Shown: piece after piece, positions 1 through 9,103 of the stretch | Numbering within the stretch: the first letter of the stretch is position 1 | Layout of the letters: every line of letters starts with the position of its first letter | NCBI RefSeq assembly: GCF_030161395.1 | Contig: NZ_BSST01000001.1 | Coordinates: 3,100,001 to 3,164,000, forward strand | Direction: 5' to 3' | Length of the DNA stretch: 64,000 bases | From: Thalassotalea insulae | GTDB lineage: Bacteria; Pseudomonadota; Gammaproteobacteria; Enterobacterales; Alteromonadaceae | Position numbers and translations under genes: made by a program | The notes under the pieces: model-generated | Seen by the model: the letters and a program-made list of their open reading frames with translations, nothing else | Told to the model about the DNA's origin: nothing | Database searches by the model: none

Positions 1-2
1 TG

Positions 3-398
3 AACGTTGATAGCAAACTAGCCGACATTAAAGCAATTAATACTGCTGACATTCAAAAAGATGATATATATCTGGCAAAAGGCGATAATGTATTCGTGGC
101 AAATGAACAAGCCCCGATAATCACCCAGTTTAAGCCAGAAAATATAGAGCGCGAACTTTCATGGCTTGATGGCAAATTGATTTTTGATAATGAAGAATTG
201 TTTGATGTGATTGAAGAAGTGAATCGTTACTTTAATATAAAAATCGTGTTAAAAGATCCTTCTTTACATCATATACGTATAAGTGGTCGTTTTGACTTAG
301 ACGACAGTGACGCATTAATTGAAGCGTTAGAACTTTCCTTTAATATTCAGTCTCAACGACTGGATGCCAATAAAATATTGCTGACTAAAAAAGCATAA
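3..398 (+). CDS. FecR-like anti-sigma factor, C-terminal part (5' end outside window)
   Basis: The reading frame is open from the left edge of the window to the TAA at 396-398, so this is the C-terminal ~131 residues of a longer protein. A GTG at 96 is only an internal codon. The C-terminal half (FDNEELFDVIEEVNRYF ... IRISGRFDLDDSDALIEAL) has the form of the DUF4974/STN-like C-terminal domain of FecR proteins, which in the family lies in the periplasm and contacts the N-terminal signalling domain of a TonB-dependent receptor. Its position just before two receptor genes, one with an STN domain, fits a FecI/FecR/FecA-type cell-surface signalling set. The sigma factor would lie to the left of the window. 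The family call rests on this partial sequence and the context. Confidence 0.75.
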   Translation, partial: NVDSKLADIKAINTADIQKDDIYLAKGDNVFVANEQAPIITQFKPENIERELSWLDGKLIFDNEELFDVIEEVNRYFNIKIVLKDPSLHHIRISGRFDLDDSDALIEALELSFNIQSQRLDANKILLTKKA

Positions 399-407
399 TT
401 ACGTTCT

Positions 408-452
408 AAACATAGATTTAACGTGTAGCGCACGTTAAATCTATGTTTTTTT
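408..452 (+). terminator. Rho-independent terminator after fecR-like gene
   Basis: An 18-bp perfect stem (408-425 with 431-448) and a 5-base loop run into a T tract. It lies ten bases after the stop of the FecR-like gene and separates it from the receptor gene at 625. Confidence 0.9.
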
Positions 453-624
453 GCTGTGCCAGCCTTGATAAAAACGGTATTTCTTCGCTAGCAGTAAATA
501 AATAAAGAAAATATTTTACGGTTTTTCCTACTTACCCACTCTTTAACTTAGGTTGCTAATAGATAGCAGTAAAGCGGCCACATTAAATAATTATAAAATT
601 TATTAACATTGGGAAGGAAATAAC

Positions 625-3210
625 ATGTCTACTAAATTCCGCTCTGGAACTCTAGCGCTGGCGATCAGCATGGCGTTAGGTACTTTATCTACACATGCTG
701 CTGAAGCTGATAGCAGCAAAAAAGCAGAACAAGAGGTTGAACGCATTGCCGTTGTCGGCTCGCGTGGTGCCCCGCGTTCAGTGGATGACTCTCCTGTACC
801 TATCGATTTAATCGGTGCTGAAGAACTCGAAAAATCCGGTAATACCGATATGTTAGAATTAGTGAAAGGTACGGTACCGTCATTTAACGTACAAACGAAT
901 CCTATTTCAGATGCAGCTAGTTTAGTGAGGCCTGCTAACCTTCGAGGCCTATCTTCTGATAGCACTTTGATACTCGTTAATGGCAAACGTCGTCATCGTG
1001 CTTCTGTTATCGCATTACTTGGTGGTGGTATTAATGATGGTGCTCAAGGACCTGATATATCAGTTATTCCTAGTGCAGCGCTGAAACAAGTAGAAGTATT
1101 ACGTGATGGTGCTGCTGCACAATATGGTTCTGATGCCATTGCCGGTGTAATGAACTTTGTCTTGAAAAATGATGCTGACGGCGGGTCGTTTACTGTGCGT
1201 CATGGGTCATATTATGAAGGTGACGGCGATACTACTGAAATCAATGGTAATATTGGTTTGGAGCTGACCAAAGATGGCTTCGCTAACTTAAGTTTCCAGT
1301 ATAAAAATGCTGATGCCACCAGTCGTAGTGTTCAACGCCCTGACGCGCAAGGTTTGATTAATGCAGGCAATACCAGTGTGTCCGATTTGGCACAGATTTG
1401 GGGATCGCCTGAAATTAACGATGATATCACTATTTTTGCTAACTTTGGCTTAGATTTAGGCAATGATCGAGAAGCCTATATGTTTGGTAACTATTCTGAA
1501 CGTGATGTCCGCGGTGGTTTTTACTTCCGTAACCCACACATCCGTGGCGGTGTTTATTCCAATGATGGCGGTAATAGCTTACTTGTCGCTGACCTCGATG
1601 GCTTAAATAATGGTATTGAATGTCCTGCGGTTAACATTACAACCGACAATGTTTTAGGCCAAGCGGATTATGGTTTAATCGCAGATCCTAATACTGCTGT
1701 CGGGCAAAACTGTTTTGCTTTTAACGAAATGTTGCCAGGTGGTTTTACGCCTAACTTTGGCGGTAATATTATTGATACCTCAATAACAATGGGAACTCGT
1801 GGCGAAATCAATGATAGCTTAAGTTACGACATCAGTGGTTCTGTCGGACGCAACGCATCAAGCTACGTTATCTTTGATACACTAAACGCTTCTTTGGGAC
1901 CTGAGTCTCCAAGGGATTTCCACCCTGGTGAACATATCCAATTAGAAAAGTTTTTTAACGTCGATTTAGTGAAAGAGTTAGAGGTTGGAATTGAAGCTCC
2001 ACTAGTGATCGCTGGGGGGTATGAATATCATCAGGAAAGCTTTGATGTTATTGCTGGAGATGTTGCTTCTTATACAGCCGGGCCATTAACAGATCAAGGG
2101 TTTGGTATAGGTTCAAATGGTTTCCCTGGTTTTAAACCTTCGGCAGCTGGCTCATTCTCTCGCCAAAACTATGCATTTTATGTTGATGTTGAAGCTCAGT
2201 ATACCGAAAAATTTTTAATGGGTTATGCATTGCGCTATGAAGATTATAGTACCTTTGGCGATACGACTAACTATAAAGTGTCTGCGCAATACAGTGTAAC
2301 CGATGATTTTTCACTACGAGCGTCAATGAGCTCAGGATTTAGAGCGCCAACGGTTGGTCAAGCAAATTATTCAAATGTGCAAACGTCGTTAGAAGGTGGT
2401 TTATTGGTTGATTCTGCGTTATTACCAGCAACGAACCCTGTTGCTAAGCAGTTAGGTGCAACAGAATTAACCCCGGAAGAGTCTGATAGCATAGCATTTG
2501 GCGCTGTTTGGCAATTAGAAGGGTTTCACTTCACACTTGATTACTACCATATTGAAGTGACAGATCGTATTTCTCAATCGACTAAATACAATTTATCAGA
2601 TGAAGATAAAACAAAATTAAAAGCCGATGGTGTACCTAATGTCGATTCAATTCAACAGGTAAGCTTCTTTACTAATGATTTCGATACTACAACGGAAGGT
2701 ATTGATTTTATAGCTAACTATACTACTGGGTTATTAGATGGTGATGCGGTATTTAGCCTGGCCTATAATTGGAATGAAACTACAGTAGATAGCTATACGG
2801 CAATCACTGGTGAAGGGAAAGTTTCTCGTTTAGAAAATGATTTACCTAATCATAGAGGCACTTTTACTTGGGCACAAAGTTGGGAAGATATCAATATGTT
2901 CGCCCGAGTTAACTATTTCGGTGAATTTCAAGGTGTGCATGTTGACTGGATAGGTACCCCAGAAGAGCCGGGAACAGAAATCAATGCCGATGCAGAAGTA
3001 ACGGTTGATGTTGAAGTGACCTATTACGCGACAGATGAGTTAAGTGTTAGCCTTGGCGCACAAAATATCTTTGACGTCTATCCAAGCAAGTTAGATTTTG
3101 AAGAACAAACAGGCTCACCTAACAACAGCTGGGGGGGGAAATATTATGAAACGTCACCGTTTGGATTTAATGGTGGTTTCTATTACCTAAAAGCCACTTA
3201 TCGTTTCTGA
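625..3210 (+). CDS. TonB-dependent outer-membrane receptor without STN domain
   Basis: 861 residues. A signal peptide covers about residues 1-26 (cleavage near THAAEA). The TonB-box/plug domain follows at roughly residues 40-185, with the typical plug phrases NLRGLSSDSTLILVNGKRRH and VEVLRDGAAAQYGSDAIAGV. The remainder is a 22-strand barrel ending in an aromatic residue (YLKATYRF), as outer-membrane proteins do. The start is supported by GGGAAGGAA upstream of the ATG. The protein takes up an unknown substrate, by family knowledge an iron chelate, vitamin or oligomer too large for porins. It is a clear paralogue of the next gene: the plug segments are nearly the same. It lacks the N-terminal signalling domain. 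It has its own terminator. Confidence 0.93.
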   Translation: MSTKFRSGTLALAISMALGTLSTHAAEADSSKKAEQEVERIAVVGSRGAPRSVDDSPVPIDLIGAEELEKSGNTDMLELVKGTVPSFNVQTNPISDAASLVRPANLRGLSSDSTLILVNGKRRHRASVIALLGGGINDGAQGPDISVIPSAALKQVEVLRDGAAAQYGSDAIAGVMNFVLKNDADGGSFTVRHGSYYEGDGDTTEINGNIGLELTKDGFANLSFQYKNADATSRSVQRPDAQGLINAGNTSVSDLAQIWGSPEINDDITIFANFGLDLGNDREAYMFGNYSERDVRGGFYFRNPHIRGGVYSNDGGNSLLVADLDGLNNGIECPAVNITTDNVLGQADYGLIADPNTAVGQNCFAFNEMLPGGFTPNFGGNIIDTSITMGTRGEINDSLSYDISGSVGRNASSYVIFDTLNASLGPESPRDFHPGEHIQLEKFFNVDLVKELEVGIEAPLVIAGGYEYHQESFDVIAGDVASYTAGPLTDQGFGIGSNGFPGFKPSAAGSFSRQNYAFYVDVEAQYTEKFLMGYALRYEDYSTFGDTTNYKVSAQYSVTDDFSLRASMSSGFRAPTVGQANYSNVQTSLEGGLLVDSALLPATNPVAKQLGATELTPEESDSIAFGAVWQLEGFHFTLDYYHIEVTDRISQSTKYNLSDEDKTKLKADGVPNVDSIQQVSFFTNDFDTTTEGIDFIANYTTGLLDGDAVFSLAYNWNETTVDSYTAITGEGKVSRLENDLPNHRGTFTWAQSWEDINMFARVNYFGEFQGVHVDWIGTPEEPGTEINADAEVTVDVEVTYYATDELSVSLGAQNIFDVYPSKLDFEEQTGSPNNSWGGKYYETSPFGFNGGFYYLKATYRF

Positions 3211-3292
3211 TAGATTGATAATCCAATCATCCAATCATCCAAGTATTCGATTAGAATGAGTTTGATTTGAAGCTTATTTAACCGGTATAGAT

Positions 3293-3323
3293 AAAAAACC
3301 TCAGCAATTGCTGAGGTTTTTTT
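3293..3323 (+). terminator. Rho-independent terminator after first receptor gene
   Basis: AAAAACCTCAGCAATTGCTGAGG pairs with itself and is followed by seven Ts. It separates the two receptor genes into different transcripts. Confidence 0.88.
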
Positions 3324-3432
3324 ACAATGAAGGAGGAATCGCTAGAAATTTGGTGCAAACAATGGTCATAATATGATCTTTAAAGAGGATCACCGTTCAA
3401 TGCCCATTAACGAACATCGAGATATGTATTAA

Positions 3433-6330
3433 GTGTTTAATTACCTAACAAAAAACAATAAAGGGAAATACACACAAATTTTTATCATCTTTGGCTTATT
3501 ATTGTTAGGCAACTCTTTCTGTAGTCACGCCGCTGAGCGTTATCAATTTAACATTCCTGCAATGAATGCTTCAGCTGCATTGGAAAAATTAGCTGATATA
3601 ACCGGGTATTCGCTTATTTACCCATTTGATGAATCTGTTGTTGTTATCACGAATCCGCTCGATGGCGAATATTCCATTGTAGATGCCTTAGAAAGGTTAT
3701 TGTTAAATACTGCGCTAAACGCTACCGCGACTGAAAAAGGTGTCATTGCTGTCTCGTCCTACTTGAACAAAGACAATCAAACCAATAAAGCGGCTAGTTT
3801 ACCAGCCAAAAAAACAGCCACTGCCGTTACCGAAAATGTCAGTCAAGAAAACACCAATAAAGAAGTTAAAGCAGAGCGGATCCAAATTATCGGTTCTCGC
3901 CGCCTCAACCGATCGCCGAGTGATGCCTTGGCGCCGTTGGATATTATTAACAGGAAAAGTTTAACGGCACGTGGTAACCACGATATTATCTCGACACTTT
4001 CAAATGTGATCCCCTCATACAATGTCAGGCAAGAAGCTATTAGTGATGCGGGCACGATAGTAAAACCAGCAAATCTTAGAGGCTTACCAACCGATAGCAC
4101 TTTAATTCTCGTTAACGGTAAACGGCGTCATCGTAGCGGTGTTATTTATGAATATGTCTCCGGATTAAATATTGGTGGTCATGGGGTAGATTTAGAGCCT
4201 ATTCCAAGTATTGCACTGAAAAGTGTAGAAGTGTTAAGGGATGGTGCTGCTGCGCAATATGGCTCTGACGCGATTGCCGGAGTTATTAATTTTCGTCTGG
4301 AAAATAGTGCAGAGGCCCAACGTATTGAATTGCGTACTGGTCAATACTATGTTGGAGATGGTGCTAATGTTGAACTATCTGGAATACTGGCAAGCAATAT
4401 TGGTGACAGTGGCACAGCTAACTTTTCATTTGAATTATCACAAAGTGATGCAACGTCTCGAGGTATACAAGACCCAGCTGTTCAGAGCTTAATTGACAGT
4501 GGAATTAGCAAAAATGATATCCAAGACCCTGTTGTTATTTGGGGCGCTCCCGAAATAAAAAACAATATTAAGATGTTTGGCAATTTCGAACTAGATATTA
4601 GTGAGAGTAGTCATTATCAGCAGCTTTATCTTTTTACTAATTGGGCACAACGTGATGTCGATGGCAGCTTTTTTTATCGCAACCCTAATACCCGGGCAAG
4701 TATATTTACTAACCCTAATGATGGTACTCGTCTGTTCTTTGACATGACACAAGATAAGACCGGAGGTTGTCCAACACCTACTATTCCAGGCAGTATTGGC
4801 GATGCTGAAGCCTTAGCCGCCATTGTGGCCAACGATAACTGCTTTGCTTTTAATGAACGTTTCCCTGGTGGCTTTACCCCAAGGTTTGGCGGTCACGTTA
4901 CCGATGCTAGTTTAGCTGCTGGTGTGCGAGGGGCATTGGCGCTAAGTGATGGAGAATTAACTTATGATATCAGTATGGTGGTCGGAGAAAACCAAGTCGA
5001 TTATGAATTACATAATAGTGTTAATGCATCATTAGGTGAAAATTCACCGGTAGATTTTAAATTAGGCGCTCAAATTCAAACTGAACGTATATTCAATGCC
5101 GATTTCACTTATCCGGTCGATGTCGGTTTTGAGTCAGAGCTTAATGTGGCTTTTGGCTACCAAAATCATTTTGAACAGTTTGAAGTCGTCGCAGGTGAGC
5201 AAGCTTCTTATCAGGCAGGAGTTTTTTCAAATCACGGTGAAGCGATAGGGGCCAATGGATTTCCGGGGTTTTCTCCTGATACTGCTGAGGTCAATAGGCG
5301 TATATCAAACGCGGTATATCTAGATATAGAAGGTGACGTAACTGATGCGCTTTTACTCTCACTGGCTATGAGGTATGAAGAAATAGGTAAGATAGGCAAT
5401 ACCTTCGATGGTAAAATCTCAACGCGTTTACAAGTTACTGATGAAATTGCTTTTCGTTCAACGCTTAGCAGTGGTTTTCGTGCTCCTACGGTGGGGCAGT
5501 CAACCCTGCAACGTATCTCTACTTCGAACTCTATTGTTAATGATGTTGTCGTTCAGCATAGCTCTCAACTGGTTAGTGCATTGAGCCCTATTGCGACAGC
5601 GCGTTCTGGAGGAGAACTTAAGCCTGAAACAGCCACAAGTTTTAGTTTCGGAGTATTATCAGAGTTAGGGCCTGTGAATGTCACCTTAGACTATTTTTAT
5701 ATTGAGGTAGACGATAGGTTATCACTGTTCACCAGTGAAATAGTAGCAAGTGATGCGCCGTTATTAGCTGCCTCAGGGGTCAGTTCAAAAGTAACCAATA
5801 TCCAATATTATGCCAATGATTTTAATTCTATCACTCAAGGTGTTGACTTAGTCGCAAGTTCGTCGTTTGACGTGCTAGGAGGGAAAGATACCTTATCGCT
5901 GGCATTGAACTATACCAACACTGAGTTGGAAGTAACTAACGATAAAAGCCCAATCGCCGATGCTAATGAACGTAAGGAGCGCGAGCATGGCGTGCCGAAA
6001 ACGCGTGGCGTGTTATCCTACTCTCACGTGCAAGGAGACTTAAGTACCACCATTGGCATTAATTATTACGGTAGTTTTTATAATGCACAATTTAATGATG
6101 TCTCTTTGATTGAAAAATTCGCTCCTATGGTGATCACAGATGTCGAGGTTTCCTATGATATCACCGACAGCTTAGCGGTCGCTTTGGGGGCTAAAAATCT
6201 TTTTAATGTTTTTCCTGAAGAATACAGTGAAGGTCGTACTGCTGGGTTTTTAGGGGCAATATACCCTTTAAATTCACCTGCTGGTTTCAATGGTGGGCAT
6301 TATTATCTTCGTATGGCGTGGAATTTCTAG
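3433..6330 (+). CDS. TonB-dependent transducer receptor with N-terminal STN domain (FecA-type)
   Basis: 965 residues. The start is taken as the GTG at 3433: an in-frame TAA lies immediately before it, the next ATG is at about residue 44, and only the GTG gives a signal peptide (hydrophobic IFIIFGLLLLGNSF, cleavage near SHAAE). Residues ~35-115 are a secretin/TonB short N-terminal (STN) domain (YQFNIPAMNASAALEKLADI ... SIVDALERLLL). A ~40-residue linker, a plug domain (NLRGLPTDSTLILVNGKRRH; VEVLRDGAAAQYGSDAIAGV) and a barrel ending in RMAWNF follow. In FecA-like receptors the STN domain signals ligand binding to FecR. The FecR-like gene at the left edge is the likely partner, so this receptor probably regulates transcription as well as transport. 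The substrate cannot be told. Confidence 0.92.
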   Translation: MFNYLTKNNKGKYTQIFIIFGLLLLGNSFCSHAAERYQFNIPAMNASAALEKLADITGYSLIYPFDESVVVITNPLDGEYSIVDALERLLLNTALNATATEKGVIAVSSYLNKDNQTNKAASLPAKKTATAVTENVSQENTNKEVKAERIQIIGSRRLNRSPSDALAPLDIINRKSLTARGNHDIISTLSNVIPSYNVRQEAISDAGTIVKPANLRGLPTDSTLILVNGKRRHRSGVIYEYVSGLNIGGHGVDLEPIPSIALKSVEVLRDGAAAQYGSDAIAGVINFRLENSAEAQRIELRTGQYYVGDGANVELSGILASNIGDSGTANFSFELSQSDATSRGIQDPAVQSLIDSGISKNDIQDPVVIWGAPEIKNNIKMFGNFELDISESSHYQQLYLFTNWAQRDVDGSFFYRNPNTRASIFTNPNDGTRLFFDMTQDKTGGCPTPTIPGSIGDAEALAAIVANDNCFAFNERFPGGFTPRFGGHVTDASLAAGVRGALALSDGELTYDISMVVGENQVDYELHNSVNASLGENSPVDFKLGAQIQTERIFNADFTYPVDVGFESELNVAFGYQNHFEQFEVVAGEQASYQAGVFSNHGEAIGANGFPGFSPDTAEVNRRISNAVYLDIEGDVTDALLLSLAMRYEEIGKIGNTFDGKISTRLQVTDEIAFRSTLSSGFRAPTVGQSTLQRISTSNSIVNDVVVQHSSQLVSALSPIATARSGGELKPETATSFSFGVLSELGPVNVTLDYFYIEVDDRLSLFTSEIVASDAPLLAASGVSSKVTNIQYYANDFNSITQGVDLVASSSFDVLGGKDTLSLALNYTNTELEVTNDKSPIADANERKEREHGVPKTRGVLSYSHVQGDLSTTIGINYYGSFYNAQFNDVSLIEKFAPMVITDVEVSYDITDSLAVALGAKNLFNVFPEEYSEGRTAGFLGAIYPLNSPAGFNGGHYYLRMAWNF

Positions 6331-6388
6331 TAGGGAATATTTACTTTAAATGTTTTGCGCTGTTAGCGAAATATGACGATATGAAAGG

Positions 6389-7108
6389 TTAAACTGACAG
6401 TTCAATATAACGGTTTAATTTATCGTTAGTGAGACGTTGTGGCGAAATTTTATCCACCAGTTCTAACGTTTGATAAACCTTAGTTAAACCAACTTTATCG
6501 TCTAGTGGCATTTTTTCAAACGAGGTTGCATTAATGGTGTCTTTAATAAAGCTCATTGAGTTTGCTAACGTTGCCTTAAAGTCAGCGTCAGTTTTAGCCT
6601 GATCGAGATTCGAGATGATATTTTTTGCGGCATTTAATGCTTCTTTCAATGCGGTTAAGGTCTCACTTTCCTGTGTTGTATTGTCTGTATCGTTAATCTT
6701 ACCTGCATCCGTTTCATCTAAACGCTGTAAAAAATCACCGATATAGTTTGCTACTCCTTGAGAGGATAGGTTATTGCTAGCAGCTAGCTCATCGTCGGAT
6801 AATTCTGTATCTGTTAACTGGGCATACTCTTGTTTAGAGATTAACCCTAATTGGTAAATGCGTTGCTTTAAGCTGTCCAGGTCATTAAATGCTAAGTTAC
6901 CACCAGAGAAAAATTCATTACTAAGCGCACTAATTTTTTGTGCTTTGCTGCTTAAATATAAATTACTGTTTGAAGCTTCAAGCTGGCTATTGTTATCAGG
7001 CTTGCTTTGTTTATGGCTGCCAATGATCTGTTCTAATTCAGAACTACTGTTAGTGGTTGCAGTATTAGTATTAAAAAAGCTCGAGTACGGATTAATGTTG
7101 TTGATCAT
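6389..7108 (-). CDS. Hypothetical protein, Ser/Asn-rich, mostly helical
   Basis: 239 residues, no recognised family. There is no signal peptide or membrane segment. The N-terminal ~70 residues are low-complexity and rich in Asn, Ser and Thr (INNINPYSSFFNTNTATTNS). The rest looks helical, with predicted amphipathic stretches (SLKQRIYQLGLISKQEYAQL; LTALKEALNAAKNIISNLDQ). The composition recalls flagellar, hook-associated or secretion-chaperone proteins, but nothing specific supports that. It runs convergently with the second receptor gene (58-bp gap) and has the same direction as the glutaminase gene to its right, with 86 bp between them. Confidence 0.7.
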   Translation of the reverse strand: MINNINPYSSFFNTNTATTNSSSELEQIIGSHKQSKPDNNSQLEASNSNLYLSSKAQKISALSNEFFSGGNLAFNDLDSLKQRIYQLGLISKQEYAQLTDTELSDDELAASNNLSSQGVANYIGDFLQRLDETDAGKINDTDNTTQESETLTALKEALNAAKNIISNLDQAKTDADFKATLANSMSFIKDTINATSFEKMPLDDKVGLTKVYQTLELVDKISPQRLTNDKLNRYIELSV

Positions 7109-7194
7109 AAAATCGTTAGCAAAAATTTGACATGCATTTTATAAGCAATTATTAAGCCGTTTAAGTAAAAGTATTATTAGCGCAAGCGTTGCAA

Positions 7195-8127
7195 TTAATG
7201 ATAAATTGATAAGCCAAGAGTTTCGGCAATATCAGTAATTAAATTAATACCTACCACTGAGTTACCATATGGGTTTAATGGTGGACTCCAGGCACAGATC
7301 ACCCCGAAACTTGGAACAACGGCAATAACGCCGCCGCCAACGCCACTTTTAGCCGGTAAGCCGACTGAAAAAGCAAACTCACCCGACTGATCGTACATGC
7401 CACTGGTCGATAATATTGCGTTGATCCGGTGTGCGTCTTTTGCACTACAAATATTACTGTTAGTGTATGGATCTTTGCCTTTATTGGCGAGAAAAAGTAA
7501 GCTGCGTGCCAATTGTTGACAACTCATAGTAACTGAGCATTGAGTAAAATAATGACTTAATACTGATGGGATCTCAGCGTCAATATTCCCAAAACTTTTC
7601 ATTAAATAGGCCAAAGCAGCATTGCGATTACCATGAGCAAGCTCTGACTGATACACGTTACGATCGATTTGTACGGCCTCGCTACCTGCTAATTGGCGCA
7701 TAAAGCTTAAAAATGCCAACTTGCTGGATGAAAAATGACTGGCTAACACATCAGCTATCAATAAAGCGCCGGCATTAATCATAGGGTTACGGGGGATGCC
7801 TTTTTCCCACTCTAACTGAATAATCGAGTTAAACGGTTGGCCGGAGGGCTCCATATTGATCCGTTGCCACAACGAATCACCAATACGATTCATTGCCATT
7901 ACTAAACCAAAAATTTTAGAAATACTTTGAATAGAGAAAGGGGTTTTATCTTGACCTGCTCCAATAATTTGTCCATCTATTGTCGCTATTGCCACCCCCA
8001 TCAACGCTGGATTAACTTCAGCAAGTGCTGGAATATAATCAGCGACCTTACCTTGTTGATATTGCATGTGCTGCTCACTCAGTAATGCCTGCAATTTTTC
8101 TCGTAAATCCGTTAAATCTTGTTTCAT
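7195..8127 (-). CDS. glsA: Glutaminase
   Basis: 310 residues, the usual length for the serine-dependent beta-lactamase-like glutaminase family (EC 3.5.1.2), which hydrolyses L-glutamine to glutamate and ammonia in the cytoplasm. Visible family motifs are IPALAEVNP, SIQSISKIFGL containing the catalytic Ser-x-x-Lys, EPSGQPFNSIIQLE, GIPRNPMINAGAL, and the C-terminal KSGVGGGVIAVVP region. It starts at the ATG whose complement lies at 8125-8127. No signal peptide is present. It appears to be a single-gene unit: the upstream lipoprotein gene in the same direction is 157 bp away. Confidence 0.96.
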   Translation of the reverse strand: MKQDLTDLREKLQALLSEQHMQYQQGKVADYIPALAEVNPALMGVAIATIDGQIIGAGQDKTPFSIQSISKIFGLVMAMNRIGDSLWQRINMEPSGQPFNSIIQLEWEKGIPRNPMINAGALLIADVLASHFSSSKLAFLSFMRQLAGSEAVQIDRNVYQSELAHGNRNAALAYLMKSFGNIDAEIPSVLSHYFTQCSVTMSCQQLARSLLFLANKGKDPYTNSNICSAKDAHRINAILSTSGMYDQSGEFAFSVGLPAKSGVGGGVIAVVPSFGVICAWSPPLNPYGNSVVGINLITDIAETLGLSIYH

Positions 8128-8284
8128 TGTGGTGGAGTCTAAAAATATTTTGGATTGGAATTATCATCGACTAGGTTAAGTAAATAAACCATTTTTAATG
8201 ATAAATTCAGCTTGCTGTGTTTTGTACTCGGTGACTGACATAGAAAAGCTATATTACGCGCCGAACGCTGCGACCAGGCAGCAT

Positions 8285-8890
8285 TTATTTTAAATAGTGG
8301 CGAATAATATTTTCTGGTGCGACAGCAGAGTTAAGTTCTAGGTTAACGGGGCGAAACAGGTGGATTTTACCTTTAAGCTGCACGTTTTTAGCTAGTTTTA
8401 GCGTCGGTGTTTGGTTTTCAAACTTGGCCATTAAAAACCCAAGTGGTTGAAAAATAATATCGCCTTGAATTACCACGCCTGATGCTATGGTTATGTTGCC
8501 AGTAACTGTACTAATTGAAGAGTGTAATTTGGCCTGTTGGCCTATATCAATATTGCCATTGCTATTTTTAATCTCGCGGATAACAGTAGTGTTTTTACCG
8601 AGCAAAATATTTCCATTAGTGGTTTGCACTGATAATACTTTGCTATGGTCACCAATACTAATATTGCCATTGGTTGTTGTGGCAGAATTGACTTGTGCGT
8701 GATGACTAACAGTGATATTGCCATTGGTGGCATCTAAAATTCCTGCACTGCCATAATCTGTGACATCAATGTTGCCAGCAAAGGTCTGAACATTTTCACC
8801 ATGCTGCACAGCGTGATTACCAATAGAGCACCCGGATATTCCTAATGCAAGTACCGACACTAAAATTAAATTAGTTTTTCTTTTTACCAT
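8285..8890 (-). CDS. Lipoprotein built of NGNI beta-helix repeats
   Basis: 201 residues. The lipoprotein signal peptide ends in a lipobox (ALGISGC, Cys at about residue 21). The mature part is a run of ~20-residue repeats, each carrying a G/N-NI turn: FAGNIDV, TNGNITV, TNGNISI, TNGNILL, SNGNIDI, VTGNITI, then IQGDIIF and LKGKIHL. This looks like a small right-handed parallel beta-helix of bactofilin/polymer-forming type, anchored in a membrane by its lipid. No enzyme motif is visible. It stands alone between glsA and the CadC-like regulator gene. Which membrane leaflet it faces and whether it polymerises cannot be told from sequence. Confidence 0.8.
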   Translation of the reverse strand: MVKRKTNLILVSVLALGISGCSIGNHAVQHGENVQTFAGNIDVTDYGSAGILDATNGNITVSHHAQVNSATTTNGNISIGDHSKVLSVQTTNGNILLGKNTTVIREIKNSNGNIDIGQQAKLHSSISTVTGNITIASGVVIQGDIIFQPLGFLMAKFENQTPTLKLAKNVQLKGKIHLFRPVNLELNSAVAPENIIRHYLK

Positions 8891-9103
8891 TCTCTTTATT
8901 ACTCAGGTCAATATTTGATATCGCAGGTAAGAGTAACACAACTTAATTAAAATAGATCCTTCGTTATATCGGCATTAACTGTTATCACAATTTATCTTTT
9001 GCTCATTGATAATAAATAGTGCCAATTTTAAGGGAGGAACTGCCATGACGGCTTAGTTGCAGGTTGCAAGTTTCTGTTTAGCGTATTTAACTCGGTGTAG
9101 TGG

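Noticed and set aside
603..986. Minus-strand open frame of 127 codons opposite the first receptor gene
   Set aside because: It lies wholly opposite the well-supported plug-encoding region and has no family features or ribosome binding site; a shadow frame.
3216..3243. ATCCAATC short tandem repeat after the first receptor gene
   Set aside because: Only about two and a half units and no associated feature; likely chance slippage.
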